64,000 bases of DNA from the NCBI GenBank assembly GCA_011032825.1, contig JAADJZ010000033.1, positions 248,001 through 312,000 of the forward strand. Direction: 5' to 3'. This document shows, piece after piece, positions 11,498 through 21,609 of the stretch. Source of the DNA: Massariosphaeria phaeospora (lineage: Eukaryota > Ascomycota > Dothideomycetes > Pleosporales). Made by a program: the position numbers and the translations under genes. The notes below the pieces were generated by a model, which was given only the letters and a program-made list of their open reading frames with translations, was not told where the DNA came from and did not search any database. The stretch's first letter is position 1; each line of letters starts with the position of its first letter.

Positions 11498-13774
11498 ATG
11501 ATTTTGCGAACTCTTTGCACAGTGGCTGGCGTCGCTGCAGCTCTACAACCACTCCCACCGGTTCAATGGACTAGTAGCAACGCGTCCAGCGGCGGATTCT
11601 CGATCAGTGAGGCGCCGAAGACAATATACATCGCCAGTGCTTTCGCGGACCACGCTGACACTGAGGGCCTGACGCTCATACCACCTACGGCCTCCGAATT
11701 TGCAGAGACCTTCCGCCAAGATCTGAACCAGCTCTTCGGTACCAAGTGGACGGTCGAGACGGTCGAGACGTTCCCAGAATCGGGAATCTTCCTGGGCGAG
11801 TTCAGAGGAGATGCGAGCCAATTGACGTATGAAAACGGCATTGAAACAGAAGAAGGCTATGAATTGGAAGTCACAAGTGAAAGCATCTTCGTTGGTGGCA
11901 CTGGGGCTCGAGGTTTATTTTGGGGGACGCGAACGCTACTCCAAGAGCTTCTAATCGCGAATGGTACGGCATTGTCACCGGGTCGAGTCACCGATGCGCC
12001 CGCCTATGCCACGCGTGGCTTCATGCTCGACGCTGGCCGGAAATGGTACACGGCCGAATTTCTCAAAGAGTTCTGCACGTATGCGTCGTTCTTCAAGATG
12101 TCCGAGTTTCATTACCACTCCAGCGACAATTATCCGTTGAACAGAGGCCATAATGAAACGTGGAACGAGGTGTACTCACACTTTTCACTAATGCCCGATA
12201 ACCCGGAGCTCAAAGGCATTATCGAACGTCAAAATGAGACCCTCTCCAGAGAAGAATTCGAGGACTTTCAGAAGCATTGCGCGCAGAGGGGCGTTACTGT
12301 CATCCCTGAGATCGAAGCTCCTGGACATTGCTTAGCAATCACCAAGTGGAAGCCCGAACTGGCACTGCGGAAGAAAGACCTGCTCAACCTGACGCATCCC
12401 GATGCTATCCCAACAGTCAAGGCTATCTGGGAAGAGTTTCTCCCTTGGTTCCAGACTAAAGAAGTTCATATTGGTGCAGACGAGTATGCTTCCGATCTCG
12501 CAGATGACTACATCACATTTGTAAACGAGATGAAGGACTTCGTCAACTCGACGTCCGGAAAGCGAATCCGCATCTGGGGCACTTACGAACCCTCTGAGAA
12601 CCTCACTATTGATAAAGACATCATTATTCAGCACTGGCAGTATGGACAGTCGGATCCAGTCCAGCTCCAGAACGACGGCTATGAGTTGATCAATTCGCAG
12701 GATTGGTGGGCATACATGAGTCTTAAGAACGACCACACCCCGATTCTTCCAGCACCGTATCCCCAATTCTACAACATTACACGCACAATGAACTTCGCCA
12801 ACATCCCCGGTTGGCAATGGGACCCGCGTCTCTTCAATCAGGTTAACATCACTGAGCAGCTTGAACCCAGTGCGAGCGGCAACAGAGGCGCTATCCTGGC
12901 CGCGTGGAGCGACAGCGGCCCAGACGCAACTACGCAACTCGAAGCCTATTACGCTATGCGCGACGGCATCCCTGTCGTCGCCGCACGCGGTTGGTCCGGC
13001 GCCCGAGGCCTCAACATCAGTGCCGCTGATCTCCCCGCCACAATCTCCTTCCTCACGCCCAAAGCGCCAGGGCAAAACCTCGACCGCAAACTCCCCGACT
13101 CGCAGAACCCCACGCTATCCTCACCTCTCATATCCGTGTCCCGTCAATTGTCCGACCCGAGTAACCTAACACTCGGCCAAGGCTCTTACGGCCCTCCCTA
13201 CACTTTGACGCTAACCGCCACATCGCCCTTCACGCTCACCGGCCCGGACACGTCGCTCTCCGTCGAAAACGCAACCTCCAACTCCACCACGACACAAACC
13301 CTCGTCTTCAAAACCGCAGACAACTGGCCGTACCCTCTGCGCTCCACTGCCGAGACCGACGGCCATGACCCGGGCCACCCCGGCCGCATCTGGACGAACC
13401 TCACGTCTTCCTCGCACGAGCACGTGCCCATCACGTTCCCTGCAAAGATCCGCATCGAGACCGACGTGGTGAACGGCAGTCGTGTGTGGGTGGACAATGA
13501 GTTCAAGGGCCGGTTCGAGGTGTTCGTGTTTGGGGGCCGCAACACGCTGTTCAGTTGGAGCCATATGGCGTTGGTCGCGCCTGTGGACGGTGCTCAGGGC
13601 GGGTTGGAGAGCTTGGTGTTGGAGGCTGGGACGGGTGGGGCGGGCGAACCTGGCGATGGGACGGCGGTGCCGCTGCGGCAGAGTACGAGCGGTGCGGAGG
13701 GGAGGGTGGGTGTGGGTGGTTTGGCGTGGGGGGTCTCGACTGTGGTGTTGGGTGCTGTGGCGGTGTTGTTATAA
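11498..13774 (+). CDS. secreted beta-N-acetylhexosaminidase-like GH20 enzyme
   Basis: A single exon encodes about 758 residues. The ATG at 11498 is preferred over the in-frame one at 11477 because it starts a clean signal peptide (MILRTLCTVAGVAAALQPLP). A GH20 N-terminal domain (EGYELEVTSESIFVGGTGARGLFWGTRTLLQ) leads into the catalytic barrel: YATRGFMLDAGRKWY, VIPEIEAPGHC and the acid/base motif EVHIGADEYASD. The family usually reads HxGGDE; here the second glycine is alanine, with Asp-Glu retained. Many NxS/T sequons suit secretion. The C-terminus is Gly/Ser-rich and ends in a hydrophobic tail, GVSTVVLGAVAVLL, which suggests a GPI anchor. Likely role: removing terminal GlcNAc or a related hexosamine from chitin oligomers or glycans outside the cell or at its surface. 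Exact specificity is not visible. Confidence 0.9.
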   Translation: MILRTLCTVAGVAAALQPLPPVQWTSSNASSGGFSISEAPKTIYIASAFADHADTEGLTLIPPTASEFAETFRQDLNQLFGTKWTVETVETFPESGIFLGEFRGDASQLTYENGIETEEGYELEVTSESIFVGGTGARGLFWGTRTLLQELLIANGTALSPGRVTDAPAYATRGFMLDAGRKWYTAEFLKEFCTYASFFKMSEFHYHSSDNYPLNRGHNETWNEVYSHFSLMPDNPELKGIIERQNETLSREEFEDFQKHCAQRGVTVIPEIEAPGHCLAITKWKPELALRKKDLLNLTHPDAIPTVKAIWEEFLPWFQTKEVHIGADEYASDLADDYITFVNEMKDFVNSTSGKRIRIWGTYEPSENLTIDKDIIIQHWQYGQSDPVQLQNDGYELINSQDWWAYMSLKNDHTPILPAPYPQFYNITRTMNFANIPGWQWDPRLFNQVNITEQLEPSASGNRGAILAAWSDSGPDATTQLEAYYAMRDGIPVVAARGWSGARGLNISAADLPATISFLTPKAPGQNLDRKLPDSQNPTLSSPLISVSRQLSDPSNLTLGQGSYGPPYTLTLTATSPFTLTGPDTSLSVENATSNSTTTQTLVFKTADNWPYPLRSTAETDGHDPGHPGRIWTNLTSSSHEHVPITFPAKIRIETDVVNGSRVWVDNEFKGRFEVFVFGGRNTLFSWSHMALVAPVDGAQGGLESLVLEAGTGGAGEPGDGTAVPLRQSTSGAEGRVGVGGLAWGVSTVVLGAVAVLL

Positions 13775-14191
13775 GCACATTGATCACTCTACCTCTCGTT
13801 ACTAGGTAGCGCTCTTCAGGACATTACCTGGTATGCTAGCTACAATGAGCTTCGCGTTGCTGGCTTTGGTTTATGCATTACCTGATATGCTGGCTACAAT
13901 CAAGCTCGTACCGAAATGGAGTTTACTGCTAGATCGTGTCTAGGATTTCTTACCGCAGCTAGAGGATTGGGAGAATGTATGGTGGAAGCCGCTGGGAGTT
14001 GGGTCGGGGAGTTATAAGTTCGCGAAGGTACTTAGGTGAGTCTACAATGGCGTAGTGCAATCATGTGTGTGTATGATCTCATTCATGTATCATACATATC
14101 ATGTCATGTCTTTTCTTATGATATCATATCCTGCAGGCGAAACTTTCCCTACATATCTAATGCCCGGAAACACGTCTCATCCCATCCCATC
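13775..14191. other. convergent intergenic with a repeated motif
   Basis: The region lies between the hexosaminidase stop and the stop of the minus-strand Cys-rich gene. It carries two copies of a short motif (13822-13856 and 13874-13905) shared with other intergenic sites in this window. Confidence 0.5.
13820..13910 (-). repeat. two direct copies of a dispersed short motif
   Basis: On the plus strand ACATTACCTGGTATGCTAGC and CATTACCTGATATGCTGGC lie about 52 bp apart, each followed by TACAAT. Related sequences occur near 45540-45580 and 48120-48165, and weaker ones near 21465 and 22825. This looks like part of the same decayed repeat family as at 1211. Confidence 0.5.
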
Positions 14192-14936
14192 TCAAGCCAT
14201 CACTGCCTCCCTCTCCCGCTTGCACTCCCCGCCATGTTCCAAACACCACTTACACTCAACCCCATTATCGCACTCCCTATCCGTCTCCTCGCACGCCACA
14301 CAAACAGCCATGCGCTCCCCGCTTTCCAGCTTCGCGCCTACGTCCTCGGCGCGCGTGACGTCTTCGGTGCATGCACTGCAGTGGTGATGTTAGTAGATGG
14401 GGTGTGGCTTGGTTGAGCGAGAGTAGGTAGGTAGGTAGGTTGGGAGGGAGGGAGGGAGGGAGGGAGATATGTTGGGCTACGTACGGCATCTGCAGCATCG
14501 CCTCGCGCTCGGCTGCTTCGGCGGCGGCGAGACGTGCTTCGCGGTTCTTGATGGAACGGACGCGGTTGCGCGTGCGCTTGGGCTTGGGCTTGACGTCTGC
14601 GCGTTGCGAGATTGTGGTGGTCCTGGTCGTCGTAGTGGTCATGTACTCCGCGGGGTCGTAGAGCAGTGGATCCGACTGCTGGAGTCTGCGGGCTTCTTCG
14701 GGGCCGTAGAGCAGTATATTCGATTCGTGGAGTATGCGGGCCTCCTCGTGGCCGTAGAGCGGTTCGTCTTCTTCCAGGAGTGCGTGGCCCAGTGCCAAGC
14801 GCAATGCGGTCTCCCCCTGAATTGGGCGGGCCTCCTCGAAGATGGTGGCATGGCGATTTCGGTTTCGGTTTCGGGTCCGGTTGCGGATGCGGGGGCCGCG
14901 GGGCTCCTCGCGCATTTTCTGCATGGTGGAGGACAT
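14192..14936 (-). CDS. Cys-rich orphan protein (about 211 aa)
   Basis: I do not recognise this family. Starting at the ATG at 14936, exon 1 (14936-14485) encodes an Arg/Asn-rich stretch (RIRNRTRNRNRNRH), imperfect acidic repeats containing LLYGPEEARRLQQS and LLYDPAEY, a threonine run and a basic, alanine-rich helix (NREARLAAAEAAEREAM). A 109-nt intron (14376-14484, GTACGT to CTGCAG) leads in frame to exon 2 (14375-14192), with seven cysteines: ACTED, CVACEE, RECDN, ECKWC and GECKRE. The spacing suggests one or two metal-binding knuckles. No signal peptide or membrane segment is seen. The splice uncovers this compact cysteine module just before a stop, which supports the gene model. Probably a lineage-specific nuclear or cytosolic protein; function unknown. 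Confidence 0.6.
14422..14466 (+). repeat. GTAG / GGGA simple repeat inside an intron
   Basis: A GTAG run is followed by about six GGGA units. It lies in the intron of the Cys-rich gene, so on the coding strand it is a C/T-rich tract before the acceptor. Confidence 0.85.
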
Positions 14937-15638
14937 GATGAGTTGGTGAGGGAGAGTTGGAGTGAGGAAGACGGGATCTTTATAGGTGAGGTTGGGTGGA
15001 GACACTTATGTTGAAGATGACGTAGTTGGGCGGTCTGTTTCTTTCACCCCAGGTACGACTTGTCTTGATGATGATTTCTTGCTTTCACTTAGACCTAAGT
15101 ATGGATCCCTAAGATCTACAACGCTCTGTACAGTTGTACTATTCGCTGTACCTTTTTAGATATCGCTAGAGCGTCTACTGTAGTTAGGGCCAGAGACGGA
15201 TTACGAGACAAGAAGTCAGTTGTAGTTAAGCATACCTTATGTGAAAACTATATCTTCATCTCAGTATCTGAATTCTGGGAGTCGAGATATCTTAAAGAGG
15301 TTAGCGCCAAATTGGTGTTCACTAGTGGCACAGCACGCTTTCGCCACAAAGAGGAAGTTTTCGCAAAGCTCAAACTTGCTGCGGAGAGCTACCTCTCCGA
15401 CAGGGTTGGATTTTAAAAATAAGGACCACGCCTACACAAACAAAACCAACATCAGGCCATCTGGCCCCATACTGTGGCATAATTATGTACCAACTTACCG
15501 GTACCCGCTAAGAATTGGCTTAGCTCCGGATCATCCTGCCGTACGAGAGCGTACGAGAGCCTTCATGTATAAGATCACTCCTCAGGCCTGTTCCATTCGA
15601 CGAATCTGCTTACCGCTCAACCATCTTCATCCGCGACC
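14937..15638. other. divergent intergenic region, orphan / P450
   Basis: About 700 bp between divergent starts. A 138-codon plus-strand ORF (15241-15657) runs into the P450 start but has no recognisable domain and is probably chance. A direct duplication, GTACGAGAGC twice, lies near 15541-15560. Confidence 0.45.
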
Positions 15639-17453
15639 ATGGCGTCGCCCCTTATAATCACTTTGTTGCTCCCCCCCATTCTCTTTCTCGTCTTCACACT
15701 CTATAGCCTTCTCCGCAACTACCTCATCGCGCGCAAAATCGGCCTCCCCATAATTATCCTGCCGATCAGTCCCGAGAACCCCGTATGGATGCTGCTTGCG
15801 CACCATGTAGTACCTCTTCTGCAATATGTGCCCTTTGGCAACGGCAACTTTTCCAAATTCTGCCACATCGGCTGGGAATTCGAGGATAAATACCACGCGC
15901 ATGAAGAGCTGGGCGACGCGTTTGTGCACGTTACGCCGGGCAAAAATTGGATATATCTGTGCAACGCCGAAACAATGCACGATGTCATTCGACGGGAACG
16001 ACAGGGGGATTTTGGGAGGCCGGTGGAGTTGTTGGCCATGTTGGATGTTTTTGGGCCGAACCTTTCAACCGTACGTCTTCCATTCGACACCCATGACATA
16101 TCTGTCTGTGTGCGGAACTTAGCTCAGATCTCGATTTCTCTAGGCCCAGGGCTCGGATTGGCAACGGCAACGGAAATGCACGGCCGCCACGTTCAATGAG
16201 CAGAGCAACGTCCTGGTGTGGAATGAAGCTCTCCGGCAAGGAGCACAGCTGCTCGACTACTGGACCGCTAGAGGCGACAAAGGCACGCAGAGTATAGCCC
16301 ACGACGTGAAGACCTTGGCTCTCGACGTGCTCATCCATGTCGGGTTTGGGAAATCGTTCGACTTCCAGGGCTACGAGGACAAAGTGCGCTCGGCCTCGCA
16401 GCCAGAGGCAGCACTCACTTACCGCGATGCCCTAGGCAAGATCCTGGAAAACGCGATTCTTATACTAGCCTTAGGCCCGAACACTCTGCGCCGCCTGTCT
16501 TTCATTCCGGCACTCGGCCGGCTCAGCACAGCCGCCGACTTGTTCAAGCAGTACATGGTCGACATCTTCGAAGAGACACAACAGAATAAACAGCAGGGTA
16601 CTCGCGGAAACCTACTCACATCACTAGCCCGCGCCTCCATCGAAGACAAAACCATCACGCCGGAAGAGGTCTACGGCAACATCTTCGTGTACAACTTTGC
16701 GGGCCATGATACCACCGCACATACGTTTGCGTTCACCTTCATGCTTCTCGCTGCATATCCGGAGGTCCAGGACTGGGTATGCGAGGAGATCAATTACGTG
16801 CTGCAAGACACGAAATCCGATGTCAGCACCGTTAACTACGACACGTTCCCGCGCTTCGTGCGCACGCTGGCCCTCTTAGTAAGTCCCCCGAGCCCATAGT
16901 AATGTCATGCATCCGCTAGAACAGCATGCAGCATGAGACGCTCCGCCTCTACAGCCCAACTCTCGGCATCGTGAAAGGCACAGAACGCCAGCCCGCGCGC
17001 CTGAACATCGGAGGCCGCGAGATCGTCGTGCCGCCACACACCCGCGTCGACTTCGACACCAACGCGCTGCACTCGCACCCTCGCTACTGGGGCGCCGACA
17101 GCCTCGAGTGGAAGCCTTCTCGCTGGATCACCGCGGCTCCGGGTCAGGGCCCCCGTCCCGCACGTGAGAGTCTTGTCATGCCGGCCGATCACTCGTACAT
17201 TCCGTTCAGCGACGGCATGCGCGCCTGTCCGGGGAAGAAGTTCGCACAGGTCGAGCATGTGGCCGTTATGGTCGCTGTGTTGCAGCGGCATCGCGTGGTG
17301 CCGGTGAGACGCGCGGGTGAGGATGATGCTTCTGCGAGGAGCAGGGTTTTGCGCGGGGTGAAGGAGGATACGGGCATGAAGTTACTGCTGCAGATGTTGC
17401 GGCCGGAGAAAAGTCCGCTGCGCGTGGAGGAGAGAGAGGCGGTCAATGTGTGA
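15639..17453 (+). CDS. cytochrome P450 monooxygenase
   Basis: Three exons (15639-16070, 16144-16878, 16920-17453) encode about 566 residues, usual for a fungal microsomal P450. The N-terminus is a membrane anchor (LIITLLLPPILFLVFTLYSL). SDWQRQRKCTAATFNE is the C-helix with the heme-propionate Trp/Arg. The I-helix has NFAGHDTTAHTFAF (AGxDTT), the K-helix has HETLRLY (ExxR), and the heme loop is PFSDGMRACPGKKFA (FxxGxRxCxG). All hallmark residues are present, so the enzyme should be active. Intron 1 is 73 nt. Intron 2 is only 41 nt (GTAAGT to GCTAG), the join that best restores the ExxR helix in frame. The substrate is unknown; no biosynthetic core enzyme is adjacent. It acts at the ER with a P450 reductase. 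Confidence 0.93.
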
Positions 17454-17554
17454 GAAGCTAGCATCTTGAAGGCACATTTGAAGGGCTGGGAAATGGCTAT
17501 AATAGCAGCGCTATCGATAACGAGCTTCTTCTAGTGACTCTATGAGAGAGTTGA

Positions 17555-17700
17555 GGTCCTTTGGTTATATCATATCTTCTTCAGGTGATGATATCGTATC
17601 TTCTCAGTTGATTATATCCTGTCTTCTCAGTTGATTATGTCCTGTCTTCTTTAGTTAACTACGTCTTTATCCGCTTCAACTGATTATATCTCATCTTCTT
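17555..17700 (+). repeat. imperfect 23-27 bp tandem repeat
   Basis: About six degenerate units of the type TTGATTATATCCTGTCTTCT are visible; two adjacent ones differ only by ATATCC against ATGTCC. The last unit merges into the left arm of the foldback element. The array may have grown from that element's end. Confidence 0.7.
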
Positions 17701-18110
17701 CAATTCCTCGCCACAGGCCAGGAGATCAACGAAAAAAATGTAGAAGGACCAACTGTTCCATACAGTCTAGTGTGCAACTGAGCGGGTGCACACTCCCTGG
17801 CAGGTTTGGTTGTGGGCGCGAGGCTCTCCCACATTTGCTCGCAACACTTGTGATTCACCCAAGCATTATCATGCGCGTCAAGAACTCAGAACACTCTGAG
17901 AACTCAGCTCAACAGCAGAAGGTAACGGTACAGTCCTTGGAGAAAACCAAGAAACGAAGGGTGGGTGTCCGAATACCGTGGGAGTCCTCGCGCCCACAAC
18001 CATCGGGGAGTGTGCACCCTGAACGTTCACGTGCACACTAGACCGTGTTGTACGGTTGGTCCATACTTTTTTTCATTGATCTCCTTGCCAATGGCGAGGA
18101 CTCGAAGAAG
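17692..18110. mobile_element. foldback element / MITE with long inverted repeats
   Basis: The left arm (about 17692-17832) and right arm (about 17978-18110) are inverted copies over about 135 bp. Matching blocks, left against the reverse complement of right, are: TCCTCGCCA in both; GGAGATCAACGAAAAAAA against GGAGATCAATGAAAAAAA; GTCTAGTGTGCA in both; GGTGCACACTCCC in both; GGTTGTGGGCGCGAGG in both. The loop of about 145 bp has no coding capacity. Architecture and size fit a non-autonomous foldback DNA element. A transcript through it would form a long hairpin. Target-site duplications could not be defined because the outer ends blur into the tandem repeat. Confidence 0.75.
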
Positions 18111-18361
18111 AATCAACTTTGACTCTGGCATTGCATACTGTACTGTTTTGTCATTGCAATGCACAGCCGTACTACTGTGTTTTTATATGGACACAAGGCG
18201 TACACCAGCAACCCACTCCGGTGATGCCTCACCGAGTGCTTCCTCCCACCGTACTCATCCTTCGTCCGCCTATCTCTTGTGAGACCATGGGCAGGTATGC
18301 AGCAGAGTGCGCGATACCCATATCTGATCGTATTCGACATAGCCCTACCGATAATGCCACG

Positions 18362-18583
18362 CTATTTTATCTGCTTCCTCTCTCCGTGATCTTGATTTGT
18401 TGGCTCATCATCAAGTGCGCCAACAGCCTCCGCTTCCTGCGGTGCTACATTATCCTTCCCCTGCGTTTTCCGCTCGTTGTTGCTAGCCATGAGTTTCTGC
18501 TTAAGCGATTCTTTGGAGACGGGTTTCGAGGAGGCGGTCTCGTGGTTGGCTAGGCAAGGGTTAGTGGAGCGCGTGGAGTACAA
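18362..18583 (-). CDS. possible small hydrophilic protein (73 aa)
   Basis: An ATG-started minus-strand ORF encodes a polar, charged protein with PVSKESLKQKLMASNNERK in the middle and an acidic C-terminal half. No domain, signal peptide or membrane segment is seen. A longer plus-strand ORF overlaps it but has an odd hydrophobic composition. The polar composition looks coding-like, but nothing else supports it. Confidence 0.3.
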   Translation of the reverse strand: MYSTRSTNPCLANHETASSKPVSKESLKQKLMASNNERKTQGKDNVAPQEAEAVGALDDEPTNQDHGERKQIK

Positions 18584-19047
18584 TGGCTAGAGGTAAGAGG
18601 GGGACGAACTAGTGGGGTGGTTCATTTTACGAGCGGAGGAGGTTGCTCGAGGTGTTTAAGACTTTCAGGTGTGGGTAGCACAAGGTCCGAGATTTCGCAG
18701 GTTTTGGGGGTGCGATAGGGTGCGATGGTATCAATGAACTTGGGGTAAAGGAATCTTCCAGACCTACGTCATTCCCACGAGTCACCAGCATCGCTCTCGC
18801 TGTCTCCAATCAAGCTTGCGTAGCCACATGGGGGTAAAACCGCGTCTTTTATGTATCATTAGAACCAAGATCTTTTGACCTGATTATGGATACCTAGGAA
18901 CTCCGGACAGCAGTGGTGGTGGAGGTTGTGGAGTAAGATTAGCTGCGCGCTAGGCTGAATCGAATCTAGCATGCCCGCCCTTCCGAGGTCGTTTTCAAGC
19001 CTCCGAGGAAACCACCTAACCGCAACAACTCCATCAATCACACAACC

Positions 19048-21288
19048 ATGCTCTGCACTCGTTGCGAGGAAATCTTTGCATTCTCACGTACGGATGAGCT
19101 TCTCGAATTAAAGGAAGATGCCGGCTTTCACTCCCAGGAACCAAGCATACATCTTCAGAAGGAACTAGACAAATATAAGCAACAGCTCGAATTATCCAAG
19201 GGTTCAACGAGTTGTCCGCCTCCCTGGAGCGTATACTCTCCCGCTACTGGTGACGACGGCTATCATACGTATGAAATCTGGCACGATCAGACGGCACGTG
19301 GGTGGCTCGACGTACAGCGTTCGGCTGCATCCAACGGGTGTCGCATATGTGTCTCTCTGATGGATATGTTTGATGAGAAAATCACGGATAGTATCAACGA
19401 TTCCGGCCTTATTGGCGCTTACTGGGCGTTACAGCTAAAAACACTCTTACCATCCCATATCTCCTTCTGCGTGTTGGAGAGTGGAGGAAGCTCTCGGTTT
19501 GTTATGGGGGCTAATATTGAAGTCGCTATACGGGAGCTCCATTCAGGTACATTATGGGCTCTTTGAGGTATATTGAGAGCGTGGATATTGCTAACAGAGC
19601 CATGTAGTACCCGTTGACCCTGTATTACGACTTAGCACAGTTGTTGGGGCATTTACAGGAGGCGATAGTTGTCTAGATCTTTTGACCGACTCCTTACACT
19701 TTTGCCTCCAGAATCATCTTAGCTGCAAGCGGGAAACAGATGACTGGATGCCGACCCGCTTACTCGATGTACGGTCTCATTCAACGAGCGGCGACTCTAT
19801 AAGGCTCGTGGATACTGATGCTGGACTTGTATCGAATGACTACCTCACCCTCAGTCATGTCTGGGGTAGCAAGCCACTGTTAAAGCTGACTACAGAGAAC
19901 GAAGGGGCCTTTAGGAAGTGCATCGAGATGGATGCAATACCACAACGCTACGCAGACGCTATCAGTATCGCGAGGCGATTGCAAATACCTTATCTGTGGA
20001 TTGATTCCCTATGGCAGGTACACACTAATGCTCCGCAAATGTCTCTCTAATCTGGAATAGCATCATCCAAAACGATGAACAAGATTGGGCTCATGAAGCC
20101 GTACAAATGGACAAGGTCTACCGAAACGGCGTGTGTAACATTGCAGCATGTGACAGCTTAGGTCCTACTGAAAGTTTGTTCTCGAATCGGAATCCTCGAG
20201 CTTGCGCCGCATTCACAACCACACACGAGTATTTCGAGCAAACCGTAGAGTTTACACTTCTACCAGACTGGGTTGAACTGACCCGAGACCACGCCCCATT
20301 ATTCCGACGGGCCTGGATCTTACAAGAACGTATGCTTAGTACTCGGGTCATGTATTTCTCCAAGTTTCCCTTCTGGGAATGCAATGAGACTCTTCGCATT
20401 GAAACATACCGCGAGCGCGACGGGTTGCAGGTTACGCCTTTCGAAAACCTACCACGGCCTACGAAACCAACACTAAACAAGAACAACATCGCTCAAACAA
20501 TACTTTCTTGGTACGCAATGGTCGCCATCTACAACCCCTGTCACTTGACGTTTGCCTCCGACAAGCTTGTTGCAATGAGCGGCCTAGCAAAAAGATTCTC
20601 TCAAGTTATCGAGAAACCATATTTCGCGGGGTTGTGGGGCGGTGAACACTTCGTTGGTTCGCTCCTATGGAAATTCATAGAGGGGGGTGTGTCGACATCT
20701 GTGGAGTACCGTGGTGTGTAGAAAGTTTACTTCACTGTTGGAATGTCTACGCTGACTGAATGCCCAGCACCATCGTGGTCTTGGGCCTCTAAAACTGGGC
20801 GTATATTCCACCACGGGCAGGCGGGCTCTCTTTATCGCGAATTACGCCTGCTCATCAAGATTGATTCCATACGGACCGTCCCCAAGTCAGATGATCCCTT
20901 CGGCCAGTTGATAGGTGGTGAGATTCGTTCGAAAGGCACCTTGTTTGAAATCACGAAAAACAACTTGGCCGAGATCAACGCCGGTGATTTGCATTGTCTA
21001 GACGACGCAGCCATCGGAGACGGACCGCAGTCTATCTATTTTCTACCGTTACAGGAAGTACATGATCCTGATTTCGATGCCCTATTGATATTTACGGGAC
21101 TGTATCTTCGGGTAAAAGAGGGTTCCGAGCCAGATGAGCATATCTACGAACGGGTAGGAGCCGACAGCCGAATGATAGCTTTCGACGAGGACGTGCGCAA
21201 CGGTCGATTTCTAAGTACGCAGCAGTGGCAGCAACTTTTGGATCCTCAATCGTACTTGGACGCTGGGGAAGACATCATCATTGTGTAG
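19048..21288 (+). CDS. HET-domain (heterokaryon incompatibility-type) protein
   Basis: Four exons (19048-19546, 19608-20013, 20061-20713, 20768-21288) encode about 692 residues. The HET domain begins at DYLTLSHVWGS (residue about 270) and continues through IPQRYADAISIARRLQ, IPYLWIDSLCIIQND, WAHEAVQMDKVYRNGVCNIAA and RRAWILQERMLSTRVMYF. The usual later segment APSWSWAS follows the third intron. The N-terminal CxxC (LCTRCEEIF) and CRIC are typical of such proteins. Intron 2 (20014-20060) begins with GC, not GT: only this donor restores SLCIIQND, while the nearby GTACAC donor shifts the frame into a stop. HET proteins mediate non-self recognition and cell death after hyphal fusion; no partner gene is recognisable next to it. 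All expected domain blocks are present, so it looks intact. Confidence 0.9.
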
Positions 21289-21609
21289 CATGGCCCTGAT
21301 GGACCTCGGTAAGTATACTCATTGTTGAGACATGACACGAATTTGTGCTAAGATTTACACAGTAAAAGTACCTTACTCTACTTGCCGAGGAGTTTTCAGC
21401 GCCTTTTTTGTAGACATTTTCCGATGCTGCAATTACTATAGTAGTTTTAAGATAACACTTCTATTATAGCTAGTATACCACGGAATGTCTTGGACAAAGC
21501 TTAAGACAGAGCTGATTGTAGTGGAGATACTAGATAACGCCTCGGCATCGGCGTCTATAGGACGATCGAACTCCAAAGACTAACTACAAAGGTATCCTGG
21601 TGAACGGCC
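21289..21609. other. short convergent intergenic region
   Basis: AT-rich sequence between converging stops. It has a weak copy of the dispersed motif (GCTAGTATACCACGGAATGT near 21466). No gene is seen. Confidence 0.45.

Larger units (their letters stand above)
17454..19047. other. intergenic with tandem repeats and a foldback element
   Basis: About 1.6 kb between the P450 and HET genes. It contains a 23-27 bp tandem repeat (17555-17690), a foldback element (17692-18110) and a possible small minus-strand gene (18362-18583). Confidence 0.6.

Noticed and set aside
12332..13075. 247-codon minus-strand ORF
   Set aside because: Shadow of the GH20 catalytic domain on the plus strand.
15241..15657. 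138-codon plus-strand ORF before the P450
   Set aside because: Overlaps the P450 start in another frame and has no domain.
9437..17453. Secondary-metabolite cluster (2OG oxygenase, P450 and unknowns)
   Set aside because: No polyketide, peptide or terpene synthase, transporter or cluster regulator lies between or beside them.
21361..21385. 14-bp string AGTACCTTACTCTA shared with about 62658
   Set aside because: Too short and without flanking similarity; may be chance or part of the decayed repeat background.
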